Below, one piece after another: positions 1-10,984 of a DNA stretch of 64,000 nucleotides. Made by a program: the position numbers and the translations under genes. The notes under the pieces are model-generated. The model was not told the origin of the DNA, searched no databases, and saw nothing but the letters and a program-made list of their open reading frames with translations. The DNA comes from Tyto alba (lineage: Eukaryota; Chordata; Aves; Strigiformes; Tytonidae). Within the stretch, counting starts at the first letter, position 1; the number at the start of each line of letters is the position of its first letter. The stretch lies in the NCBI RefSeq assembly GCF_018691265.1, contig NW_024881327.1, forward strand, positions 28,654,464-28,718,463, given 5' to 3'.

Positions 1-1487
1 AGTTACCAATATTAATAGAAACTTTATATAATTCTCCTGTTATTATCACCTAGAATTTGAAAAATTGACCTACTTCATTAGAAGAAACAGAACAAAACAA
101 AAAAACCCTCAATAGTGGCTTGTGAAAGTTTGGTCAAGAGAAGTGAAAAATGTCAGAGAACTTCAGTGGTTCTCTCTGTTTTGTTTTGTTTTGTTTTAAT
201 GTAAAGCACCTGATCCCCATGACATTAAATACCCATTAAATGGTGCAGAAGGTAAATGCTATCATTTCTCTCTTTCATGTCTCTGTGACCTTTCAGAAAC
301 TCTCCAAAGATTTGTGAAGTGGCCCATTCATCTCAATGAGATACTGCCAGGCAAATGAGAATATCTCAGGGACATGGGTACAAATAGAAACCATCCCTGG
401 GATGTCTCATGGCTTCATTCGTTTCAGTGGCTGTTCTCATTTTCCCTCCTCTAGTTTCATGTCTTGTGAGCTTGCTGGTAATTAGAGCATAAAGCTTTAT
501 ATTTAGATAAACAATTTTTGCAGCATTTTGATATTTCTTCTGATGTTCCAATGTTGTATAAGACTGCTGTGTGCATCTGCATACGTTGGAGAGAAGAAAA
601 AGAACTCTATTTATTTACTATTAACCAATCAAATAAAACACCTGAGACAATGTTCTGTAGCATTGCACAAAAAACCCTGAAGAAATTAGTGGAAAAATTA
701 GAATTTAAGCTACTCCATTTTCACTTGCATGATTTTTTCATACAGCATCTTTTACTGGCACTTACACAAGACCACGAGCTGCATAAGACCCCCTACATGT
801 TTTTGTCAGTAAGAGAACTTCAACCACTAAATGAACCTCAATTTATGACTGAGATATTGTTTGCAGATTGCCCCATCTTCTTTTCTAAGTCTTTTGGGTT
901 TTTTTGAGTTTCTATCTTTCAATTCTCTTTTTTATTATGCTGTTAATAACTGTTTTCTCCTAATTGGCAATTATTTTTTATTTGTAAAATATTAGAAATG
1001 TGCCGGGTAATCACTAAAGTGATTTTACATCTACCGCTAACTACTTTTGTTTCCATTGCCCTTTCTTTTACCTAGGATTTTAAGTCTTCTCATTTAACTC
1101 TACCAACTGCGTTAGGTTCCTTAAATTCTCTTCAGTTTACTTCATAGCCTTCTCATATTTTTTGACAGTCCTTTGTATAAAACATGCTGTCATTTAAATT
1201 ATGAATGCTTCTATTGCTTCTTTTTAGCACTTACTCTTTTGAGTTTTACAGGGTACACCTTCAGGTAGAATAGATTCAACTTTGTTTAGTGTGATCAAAG
1301 AACAAGTAAGGCTTTAACTGGAATTAATATTAGCTTCATCTGTAATGCTGCCAACAGCAGTGTTTGACCGTCTGGATTGTTCTCTACAAAATAAGGTCAA
1401 AGAAGTCAACGTCTGAGCCCAATAGTGAAAACTTCTATCTGCTAAAGAGCTGAGGTGATCGTGGCAATTGGAAGGAAATGTTTATGT

Positions 1488-1534
<47 letters not shown>

Positions 1535-3085
1535 CATTAAGGAAATAACATCAAACAAATTAAACATCTCTGCCAGGCATTCATTTCCACCTAATCCAAT
1601 CAACTGGTGATGGTGGGAGTTGAGTCAGTCTTTTCTAAACATGCTAGGGTCAATCCTGCAAAGATGTATAACTAAGGTCATACGATCAATTCAGTTTTTT
1701 AGGCACTTAAACCCTCTGATCATCTGAAATGGTCATCTACCTATCTGAATCATAATTAGCACACCATGGCCATTTGTTTTAAGAGAGTAGTCTCTTTATT
1801 TAGCAAGTATAACAGTAATTGAAATTTGGAATTTATTTCTGAGGATTTTGCTATCATTAACTTCAGACCCTGATAAGAACTTGAATTCACCTAAAACTTT
1901 ACTGGAAGTTTATGGAAATCCACAGCCAAATGGTAGGTATTGTAAAGTTCGAAAATCTTTAGGCCATGATTTTCAAGCAGCATATAGCCTTTAAAAAAAA
2001 AATTACACATTTGAATTCCGTTATGTTAAGGGTCAGTTACCTCTCTCAGGCTTACAGCTGGACACAGAAAACTGCTGCCCTGTTTTATCTTTGCTTCCAT
2101 CAGCTAATGTGTAGATTTCCCAGGGAAAGTCCTGAATTTTCAAGGATGCATCTTGCCTTGTCTTCATGAAATATTTTGCAATTTTAATATGATATTCACC
2201 AAATGGAAGAGGCTGAAAAGAAATTATGTAGGAAATCTTACTAAAAAGGAAATGCAATTCTAAGAAAAGCTATCAGAGGTGGGTTTTTTTTAATACAATG
2301 AAGTATTGTTAATCCTCATCCTGTGGAAGTTTTAAAGTAAAATATTCTCCTGTTTTAAGATGGAAATACTTGAAAATGCATTACAGCCTACACTGAGCAC
2401 TGTTTAAAGAAAAACATCAGAAGTAGTTATCACATTAAAAATATAACTCTTTAGGCCAAATACTTTTAGAAACTGTCTTTTTTTTTTTCTGTTTTAAGGA
2501 TTAAGAGATTTTGCACTGCATGAAAGAATTTTTATTTCAGGCCATCTGCCCCTACTGCTTTTTTGGTTTTGATTGAATGTCTAGACTTGTATCTCTCCTC
2601 TTGTAATTAGGATTCTAAAATTGATTTGTCTTCTGGTTCCAGTAGATAAAGATAGAATTTATCTGAAAATGATATTGTTTCTTCAAGGGTGCTCATAAAT
2701 CTTCTTATAAAATAAAATGAAACATACGAAGACTTCAGTGAAATAAAACACGAAGACTTCAGATTTAGCCTCTTGGGCTCCTTCTGTAGCTTTTCCTGCT
2801 GTTCAGTTGGACTTTTTCTTAATCGTCTATGAAGAAATACTTGCATAACTACTCTGACAGAATAATCTTTACCAGTATGTATTTTGGTACTGAAAATTGC
2901 ACAGGTAGAGTTGCCGATTTTCAGAATTCACTTAAAGGTGATGGTGACTCGGGTACTTTGAGATGAGTAAGCTTGAGTCCCCTGGGAGATGGCGTTAAAG
3001 AGCTCCTAGCCTGTGCATCCCTGTTGCATGTGGTCTCTGTACCAGGGTAATTTTCCTTCCTAGACCAGAGGTGGTAGATTTCGGA
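1..3085. other. Intron-like AT-rich sequence
   Basis: I see no exon with convincing splice sites here. It contains a short GTTTT run near 178-198, an (AT)n microsatellite (listed separately), and two adjacent imperfect copies of a unit ending CGAAGACTTCAG (2718-2738 and 2739-2762). A 129-codon + frame at 518-907 matches no domain I know. The segment around 1650-1730, with CAATCCTGCAAAGAT and TTAGGCACTTAAA, loosely recalls old amniote interspersed repeats but is too degraded to name. By position it probably belongs to the long intron upstream of the exon at 40248; that is inference. Confidence 0.5.
1491..1527. repeat. (AT)n microsatellite
   Basis: An uninterrupted AT dinucleotide tract of about 18 units, passing into A-rich sequence at its right end. 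It is likely length-polymorphic between individuals. Confidence 0.95.
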
Positions 3086-3090
3086 CTGAC

Positions 3091-4161
3091 TGTTGTGGTT
3101 TGAGCCTGGTCAGCAGCCAACCACCATGCATCCATTCTCTCTCCCTTCTCTTCCAGCAATAAGAAGGGACAGAGAGCCAGGCTTGGGGTTTGAGATAGGA
3201 CTGGGATGGGGAAAAAATCACCCTTTATGGGCATGAGCAAAAGGCAGACTCGTTAGGGGAAGAAAAAAAGAACATACATTTATTACAGACACTAACAACA
3301 CATAACAGAGTAGGACAGTGAGAAGCATTGCCACATCTTGAGAACACCTTCCCCCCACCCCTCCCTTCTTCCCGGTCTCAGCTCTGCTCCCGATATCTCT
3401 ACCTCCTCCCCCAGTGGCGCAGGGCCAGGGAATGGGGGGTGCAGTCAGAGCTGCCACTTCATCCATCTTCGCTGGGGGGAGCTTCTCTAACTTGTTCCTC
3501 CTGCTCCATCGTGGTCCCCCTCTCACAGGAGACAGTCCTCCACAAACTTTCTCTGACATGAGTTCTTCCCATGGGCAGCAGCATTCCCCACACTGCTCCG
3601 TCATGGGTCACCAAATTTCTCCGACTGGATTCCCTCCCACGGCTGCAGCCCTTCCTGAGCTGCTCCGGCGTGGGACTCCCCCGCATGCTGCAATCCTCCC
3701 AGCACTGAATTACAGCAGCTGGGCTACTGTTTCCCACAAGACCCTGGCCTTCTTCGGGCACAGAACCTTGATTATCTGAGCAGGAGCAACAGGCCATAAA
3801 CCAGTGTCTGCTCCACCGCAGATCTTCATGGGTGGCGGGGGGGGCCACCCTGCCGTCTCACCAGAGGATACAGGGGGGTCTCTGCTCCGGCACACCTCCC
3901 CCCTCCTTTCTTCCTCCGTTCCTCCACTGACCTTGGTGTTCAGGCAGCTGCAGCAACTCCTCCTCACCAGTCCCACTGCCCGTCACCACGTCCCTTCTTA
4001 AATACGTTATCGCAGAGGCGCAGCTGATCGACTCAATTTTCCAAACAGAAGTGGAACTGACTTGGAGCTGGGGGAGCTTCGAGAAGCTTCTCACAGGGGG
4101 CTGCCACTATAGCCCCCTCCCCTGCTACCAAAAAACCCCCAACACTACTCAACCCAGGACA
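3091..4161 (-). mobile_element. Solo LTR of an avian endogenous retrovirus (ERVL-like)
   Basis: This GC-rich block differs sharply from its AT-rich surroundings. It opens TGTTGTGGTTTGAGCC and closes with CTACCAAAA followed by AACCCAGGACA, so it has TG...CA ends. It agrees from memory with an LTR family common in bird genomes, including the stretches CACTGACCTTGGTGT near 3925 and CTTAAATACGTTATCGCAG near 3997. The flanks carry CTGAC (3086-3090) and CTGAT (4162-4166), an imperfect 5-bp target duplication, the size expected for ERVL elements. A TATA-like TATTTAAG (3997-4004) and an AATAAA (3279-3284) both lie on the minus strand, suggesting minus sense; the implied R region would be unusually long, so strand is less certain than identity. 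The motif CTGCTCC recurs at 3384, 3501, 3593, 3660, 3808 and 3882, a decayed internal tandem array. No gag, pol or env follows, so this is a solo LTR. Open frames inside it are not genes. Confidence 0.85.
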
Positions 4162-4166
4162 CTGAT

Positions 4167-7100
4167 GCAGATGCTGGGCTGATGCCCAAGTCCTGAGCAA
4201 GCTGTGATCCAAACATTGCTCAGCATTTGGCATTGCAACATGTGTTGAGCCTGGTTTAACAGAAATACAGGCACTCTCAGCAAAGCTTATTATCTTGGAT
4301 GCGTGTTCCTCTTGTGCCATAGTTTCCCATCTGGTTTTGCCTCAAAACACAGGTGACAAGTGCAGTGTGTGTGTGTGCACCTATGCGTATCAGTAGGAAA
4401 TCTGCCAGTTTACCATTAGTGGTACTTGATCTTTTACAGGGAAGCTTCACATGAGAAAATTGACAAAGTCATATTGCATTCCATAGCGCATTGGAAATCA
4501 ATAGCTAATACAATATTTCTATATCTAGCAATTTATAGTGCTTTGACTTTGTTGGAGGCCTGCTTGCTATATGTTGTTCAAGTTTAGCCAACATTTGAAT
4601 TATAAATACCAGTAAATATTTGCCTCCTTTACAGGCAATAAACTCCAGAATCATCCACTTAAGAGTTATGAATATAATCCTGTCCAAGTTCCACTTTGAT
4701 TCTTGTTTTATGTTGGTGGGTTGGGTTGGGTTTTTTTGAGTTTTTGATCATTCTTTCCAGGTAATTCTTTCCTTGTGTTTATATATTGTTCCTTTAAAAT
4801 GTTTTTGCGTCTCATGCTGCAGCAGAGGATATGAAATATTTCTCATTCCACTTGAAGTGCAGACTATTTCAAGATAGAATCCATAGACTCAGCAGTTTTA
4901 ACAAAATCTTACTATGTTAATCTTCCTCCTTACAACAGAGCAGCCAGAAAACTAACAAAATATTATTTGGTGACAGATCCAGAAGGGTTATTATTAAGCT
5001 TTATTATTACAGTACCTGTAACCATGAGGATTTTTTACTGCATAAATAAAAAAATTGGAACCTTGTCCTGAAGTTTGCCACTTATTTTTTGTTTCTATAC
5101 TTTTTTTAAAGAAACATAATACTAATAAAATGAGTTATAGAAAGATACAAGTTAAGATAAATTTCTTATGCTGGTAAAATGACATAATTGCTTGATTATG
5201 TTAATATTGGCCTGGAATTCTGAATTTTTAAAATAATTTGAATATGTATTGACTGTTTTCTTAAAGTGGAAGTGACAGCAGTAAGCATTCATGAAGTCTC
5301 TGGTTTAGGAGAGAAGATTGTCAGTGACTTATTGCTGAAAGACTGTCCTGTATTTGGGGATGAGGTTACAGTGGGGAACGAGAAAAAAACATTGAGAGAG
5401 GAACCCTGGAAACACTGTTTCAGAGCTGTCTGCCAATTACTTGATCATTTTGGGTTATAAATTTTACTTTGTAATTTCTTTATTTAGCATATTATGTAGA
5501 AAAGAAAAAAAATCTCTGCTCTTTAAGACCTGCCAGTCTAAACTAAAACTAATAAAATATATTTCTTTCATAAGATGGCTGATTATACCACCTGATCTGA
5601 GAGGATGCTTCCCTATTGTTTGAATAGTAAAAGCCAATTTCAGTAGTACTGGGATAAAGTGGACAAATAACTATCCTTTCCGAATCAATTCTCAAGAGGA
5701 GGACAGCCTGAAGCATTAATGAAAGTGAATTACTCCTCTTTTGTGGTTTTTATTTACTTACGATAATTTAAACATTCTTGATCTATCAGTTTGCATTCCT
5801 AAAGTGTAAATCTGTTTTGAATTACTGTGTTTTGATAAGAATATAAAACTTAACATATCCTCCTGCCAAACACTGCTTCTTGAGAGTTAAATCTCTCTGA
5901 CAGATATTTTGCTTCTGACTGCAACACCAGTTGGAATTTACTTCAGAAAGTGCCATTCCATAGACCTCAACCAAACTACTCATTCATTTATCAACACTCT
6001 TAGATCAATAGTTGTCTCTTATGCACCAGAAAGGAGAACAGGAGGAATTTCAGGGTGAATTAATATTTTTTCCTGCCTCTCAAACTGAAGATGTTGACAT
6101 GATGCTGCAAGGTTTTTTATATCTCTTCGTTGCTCTAGTAAACTTAACACCTTCAGTGCCTTCCTTCAGGAATAATTTATTTGGTTTGCAGTCTGCAGTT
6201 CTTTGCCCTGACTGTGATACAGGGATTGTAGCTGTGAGGTTCACAGCATCTCTTAAGGAACAGAATAAATTCTTTGTTGTGAGGCTTAGCTGAGCTCTGT
6301 GCTAACGTAATTAAATGACTAATGGAATATGATCTTGGTAGCTTACAGTTAACTGAAGCTAAACTATGCGTTTCTACACTACAATGCGGTCACCACTGAC
6401 TTTCATACTGATCTCCAACAGCATCTTTTCCATACCCTTGCAATGTTTAGCATTGGCTGTACATTACGCAGAGTTGCTTGGCTCAGCCTGACAACTCAGA
6501 CTACGTCTGGGTCACACATCTGCTATTAGGTTACATCAAGTAGAAAGCTATTTTTTTGGTCTGGTAGATGTGTAGTTACAAATATAGTTAAGGAAGTATG
6601 TATTCTCCTATTGTGGAGCGGATGGTCCATGACTGGAGTTCATGGAGTTCACAAAACAGGGAACTGAGAATTTGAAGCTACATGCAGAAAATTCAAACTC
6701 TCTCAGGGACTGCATTTATAACTTCATTTTAAAAAAGGCAAAGTACCTTTTGGTCTCACTTGTAGCCACTGTTCAGGAAGAGATTCAGTACTCAAATAAT
6801 CCAATTCAGCTTTTTTTTTTTCCATTTGTCTTCTTGTCTCCTGATGTCTTAACTTACCTGCTACAGATGACTGAACAACAGCAACTGGTGGGATAGTGGG
6901 GAGAAATGGGGTATCTGGGATTAAGCATTTTGGTGACTGCAAAAAGAGTAAGATTATTGTGCTCTAGTTCTCCATCACTGCTCTGGTCTAGCTGTCTGGT
7001 ATTCTCTGACATTAATAAAGCCTTTTGTGTCCATGTGCTTTCAAGGACAAATGATGCTTCTTTTTCTTGAGAGGGCAGAAAAGCTTCGCCTCTGGATGAC

Positions 7101-8200
7101 ATAGTTGTCAGGCAAGAAAAGGGCTGTATTTCAACCAATCTCATCATAAAGGCTGAAGATACTTCTGCATCTAAATGGAAGCAGAAAAATATGATTGCTG
7201 ATGATGATTACTGGCACAATATGGTGGCAGGCATGAAGTAGATAAGTGTGTATAAGTGAGATCACTTGAACAGGATTTTTAATTGCTCTGTATTATATAA
7301 AAGTGAAATCATTCTTTCCAAAATATGTTTTAGGATATGCTAAATTCTATTTTTAGAATCCAGAATATAACCACGGTAACTGTAAAATTCCTAAGGAGGA
7401 TGCCAGGTTATTATTACTAGACACTAGATTTCTTCATAGTTAGTATTTATTGTAAAATTCAGTAATTTAAATTAACTAGGATTCTTTCTATGTTTCTGTT
7501 AGCAGATAGTTTATCAACCACATAGAGGAAAGTTAGTTGTTGGTATTATTAAGTGTTGTTTGAAATTTAAAGAAAAAAAAAGTTTAACAAATCTCTTTGG
7601 AGTATCAGTTTTTCTTGGTCTCCACTGTGGACATGGAGATTTCTTATTTCTTCAGTTCCACAGTTTTTTAAGCAGACTGCAGCAGAGATCTAAGGACTAC
7701 CTGTGCAGTATGGCCCTACCCATTACAACTGGGGCAGGTGGCACCTGGCTCAATAAACAATTATAATTAATTTTCTGTAAATATCTATAAGCATTCTCTG
7801 TGTATTACATTTTCACTTTTCAAAGGTTAGGATGCTTAGGCAGAACGTAGCCTGTACAGTTTTGTTGATATAGCAACACATTTAGCTGTTTGGATAGTCA
7901 AAGTAGTTTATCCACAGCAGAGAAATTCTAGGTTACATTTTTCCACACAATTGAGTTAATAATGAGCCAGTCGGCCCGTCTGTGGATAATTAGTAAGGAG
8001 GAAATAAACACACATTTTTGCCAAAACAGTGTTCATTTTATGGTGTTTATTCTGCACTAGTTGTTGATAAAATTTGGATTGAAGTCCTAAAAGTCAGTGT
8101 TGATACCCTAGACCTGTGACTCCTCTGGTCTCTAGTCACTAGGGTAAGTTCTGTAAACTGGAAGATGTTTGGTAAATACTTCACACATGTATGTGTGGCT
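4167..8200. other. Intron-like AT-rich sequence
   Basis: I see no supported gene. There is a short GT run near 4366-4377. A 64-codon + frame at 5266-5460 begins just after a pyrimidine-rich stretch ending in AAAG and stops in TAA; it is too short and unfamiliar to call. Other short frames are consistent with chance. Confidence 0.5.
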
Positions 8201-8304
8201 CTTAGGGACGTGGTTTAGTGGTGGACATGGTAGTGTGAGGCTCACGGTTGGACTTGATGATCTTAAGACTCTTTTCCAACCTAAATGATTCTGTGATTCT
8301 ATAA
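8201..8304 (+). mobile_element. CR1 LINE 3' end fragment
   Basis: This is the last hundred or so bases of a CR1 retroposon. It contains GGTTGGACTTGATGATCTTA, then CTTTTCCAACCTAAATG, and ends in the diagnostic octamer tail ATTCTGTG ATTCTATA. CR1 is the dominant non-LTR element of bird genomes and is usually 5'-truncated by incomplete reverse transcription, as here. It is close in sequence to the copy at 37240-37336, so the two probably belong to one subfamily. Confidence 0.93.
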
Positions 8305-10454
8305 AGCTATTTTCTCATTAACTTTGTTGCCCTTTTTACTTTTAACTTGATAGAATTCTGTCTATTACATCTAGGAAGATATACCCATATCTATATTTTG
8401 AGTTTGTGCACTTGATTACATGCTTACTCTTAATGTCTTCTCATTTATTTAAAAAACATGAGAAATTGAGACTTCTATAAGGTCTGTATTTGGTGAACAG
8501 CTTAAATAAAAATATCGCCAAACTATAATCATTTATCATCAAAAGATACAGCTATCAATCTTTTTTTACTCATATATGTTAGTGTGAATCAAAATGTTTA
8601 AAAAATTGAAAGTATAAAAAGCAAAGATTTAAAAATATTATTCTGTACTTTGTACATATAATTTTGAAGTCATGGTCTGCAACCTATTTCATGTCATCCT
8701 ACTTCATGTCATCCAGCCTAAAAAAACTCCTTCAGGCTTCCTGTGCTCTGCAATATTTTATTAAAGATTTATTTAAGCTATAAAACCTTCAGAAATTCAG
8801 AAAGTACTAACCTTCAGAATTCTTCAGCTTCTTATAGAAGGATCTCTACTGGGAAATTGATGCCTCATATCTACAAAAAACAGTATTCAGTCACAAATTA
8901 CAAACTTTTCACCACACATGGATAATATCAATTTCTCATCATGGAATTTGTCTGAATGCTGATACTAGTTAGGTAGAACAAATGAATGAATATGTACCCC
9001 AAAGGAAAAGCATTTTCCTTCTGAATATTTATAGGTGTTAAATTTAATTTTATTAGAACATACTCATTCATATTATTTGGATGAACAGTTGATGAATAAA
9101 AGAAATTAACTGTTATGTGTAGCATTCAAAATACTTCCAACAAGCACTGAATTCAGAGTCACTTATTTTCCATTTTCTAAATTGATGTTTATTGCCCATG
9201 TTCCTCTATTAGTAAATAAAACACTTCTGTGTACAGTACAGTAGTTATGCTATATAAGCAGTGATAAGTGACACATGGGTACCATAGATAGCAAAAAAAG
9301 ATTCCTAAACCAAGGATACTTTGAATTCTTTCCTGAAGCTCACATTTCTGATGAACATATGTAGTGTAAAAGAAATACATAATGTTTAGAAATAAATAAC
9401 ATTAGGTATGAAGGCTGTCCACATGCACACAGTGTTCCTCATCTTTGTGTTTATGAGGTATGGCTGTTAAAAATGCTTTAATATTTTGACAGAAATTACA
9501 ATTTGACCGAAGTTTTCCTTCCTTACAACTATTAGTTTTTAGAAATGTCAAAGCATTTTACTTCTTTATCTGAAAGAAAGGTTAAGGAAAGCATAGGTGA
9601 TGGGGAGTACACTAAGAGTACACTACAAGCCTATAAGCCTTGCCTGAGTGCATTGACTTCTTGGCAGATGTGTTTGCTCATCTTCTCCTGAGGCAGCCCC
9701 TGAACAGAAAGTGAGCAGGCTGTGGAGAATGGGATGTTTAGAGCTGCTCCAGAGGATGGTCTCTAAGTGTAATAGGCATTCAACCTAGTGCTGTTGTTGA
9801 TGTAGCTTACGCAAAAACAATGGAGAAAAGCTGAGGCAATAATCCTCACTACCCAATTCAAAAGATCAGTCTAGACGCAGGGGAATGTGCACCCTCCTCT
9901 CACATCAAAGAAGCTCTGACCCAGGAGGTGATGGAGAAGCTTTAACTGGGATTGCATATTCCACATGGTACCTGGGTGGCTTTGACAGCTCTTCCTTGAG
10001 TCCCATCTGTTTTTCCACATGGTTATTTCTGTAAGGATCCTGTGCAAACTCTTGATGCAGAAAATGTGATTAGAGGTTATTTATCAATTATGAGAAGTTG
10101 TTTTCATGATACTTTTAGATGATTCCCATTCTGAGTAAGAAGAGTAGTGCCCCCTTGTGCCTTTACTGCTAAGTTCAGAAAATCTAGTTTCCTGCCAGCA
10201 TGATACAGAGTTCTGGTAACACAAGTAAAATCAGTATCATATGCTTTTCAACCACTTAGTTTGAAATTAATTAAATCAAACTGCATAAAACTAATGAAAA
10301 AACAGGAATTAATAATAAAATCTATTAATGATTGCATCTTCATACTTCCATGTTAAGCCTAGTTTCACAGTCTCCCATGAACCACCTATTGTCACCTCTA
10401 ATATCAAGAAATTCAAGAATATTGCCAAGTAGCAAACTTCTTTCATACGTAAAT
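8305..10454. other. Intron-like AT-rich sequence
   Basis: I see no gene. A 15-bp unit TTCATGTCATCCTAC is partly duplicated just upstream, at 8686-8715. The remaining open frames are short and show no domain. The segment 9600-10020 is somewhat richer in GC but carries no recognisable repeat. Confidence 0.5.
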
Positions 10455-10984
10455 GCCTAGGATACATATTGAACACTATTCTGCTGCTCAGCCCTGATAA
10501 GACACATCTGGAGTGCTGTCTTCTGTGGTGGGCTCCCCAGTACAAGAAAGACATGGACATACTGGAGAGAATCCAGCCAAAGATGATTAAAGGCTTAGAG
10601 CATCTGTCACATTGGAGGAGGAAGTGAGAGCTGGGACTCTTTAGCCTGGAAAAGAAAAGGCTCAGGGGGGATCTTTATCAATGTGTATAAATACCTGTTG
10701 GGACAGAATAAGTAAGATGGAGCCAGACTTTCCAATGGTGCCCAGTGATGGGATAGAGTCAATGAGCACAACTGGGAATACAGGAAATTCCATTTAAACA
10801 TATGAAGAAAATATTTTTACTGTGGGAATGGTCGAACAGGTTGCCCGGAGAAGTTGTGGAGTCTCAATTCTGGAGATACCTGACTGGACATGGCTCTTGG
10901 CAACCTGCTGTAGTTGACCTTCCTTTTGTGGGAGTTTGAACTAGACAATCCTCAGAGGTCCCTTCCAACCTCAGCAATCCTGTA
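10455..10984 (+). mobile_element. CR1 LINE, 3' portion, diverged
   Basis: This is a 5'-truncated CR1 in + orientation. It covers the end of ORF2 and the 3' UTR. Recognisable blocks include CTGGAGTGCTGT, CCCAGTACAAGAAAGACATG, AGCCTGGAAAAGAAAAGGCT, GAACAGGTTGCCCGGAGAAG, and near the end GGTCCCTTCCAACCTCAGCA. The octamer tail has decayed to CAATCCTGTAAA. Indels and stops break every frame, so it is a dead copy, and older-looking than the 35011-36243 element. Confidence 0.92.

Noticed and set aside
518..907. A 129-codon + frame
   Set aside because: AT-rich, no domain, no splice or promoter signals; best read as chance.
2849..4150. Alternative LTR limits with a 6-bp CTACTC duplication (2849-2854 and 4145-4150)
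   Set aside because: The right copy lies inside the expected LTR end (CTACCAAAA ... AACCCAGGACA), and 2855-3090 does not look like LTR. The TGTTGTGG start at 3091 with CTGAC/CTGAT fits better.
3218..4320. Numerous overlapping open frames of 65-129 codons on both strands
   Set aside because: They fall on GC-rich LTR sequence, where stops are scarce, and none resembles a retroviral or host protein.
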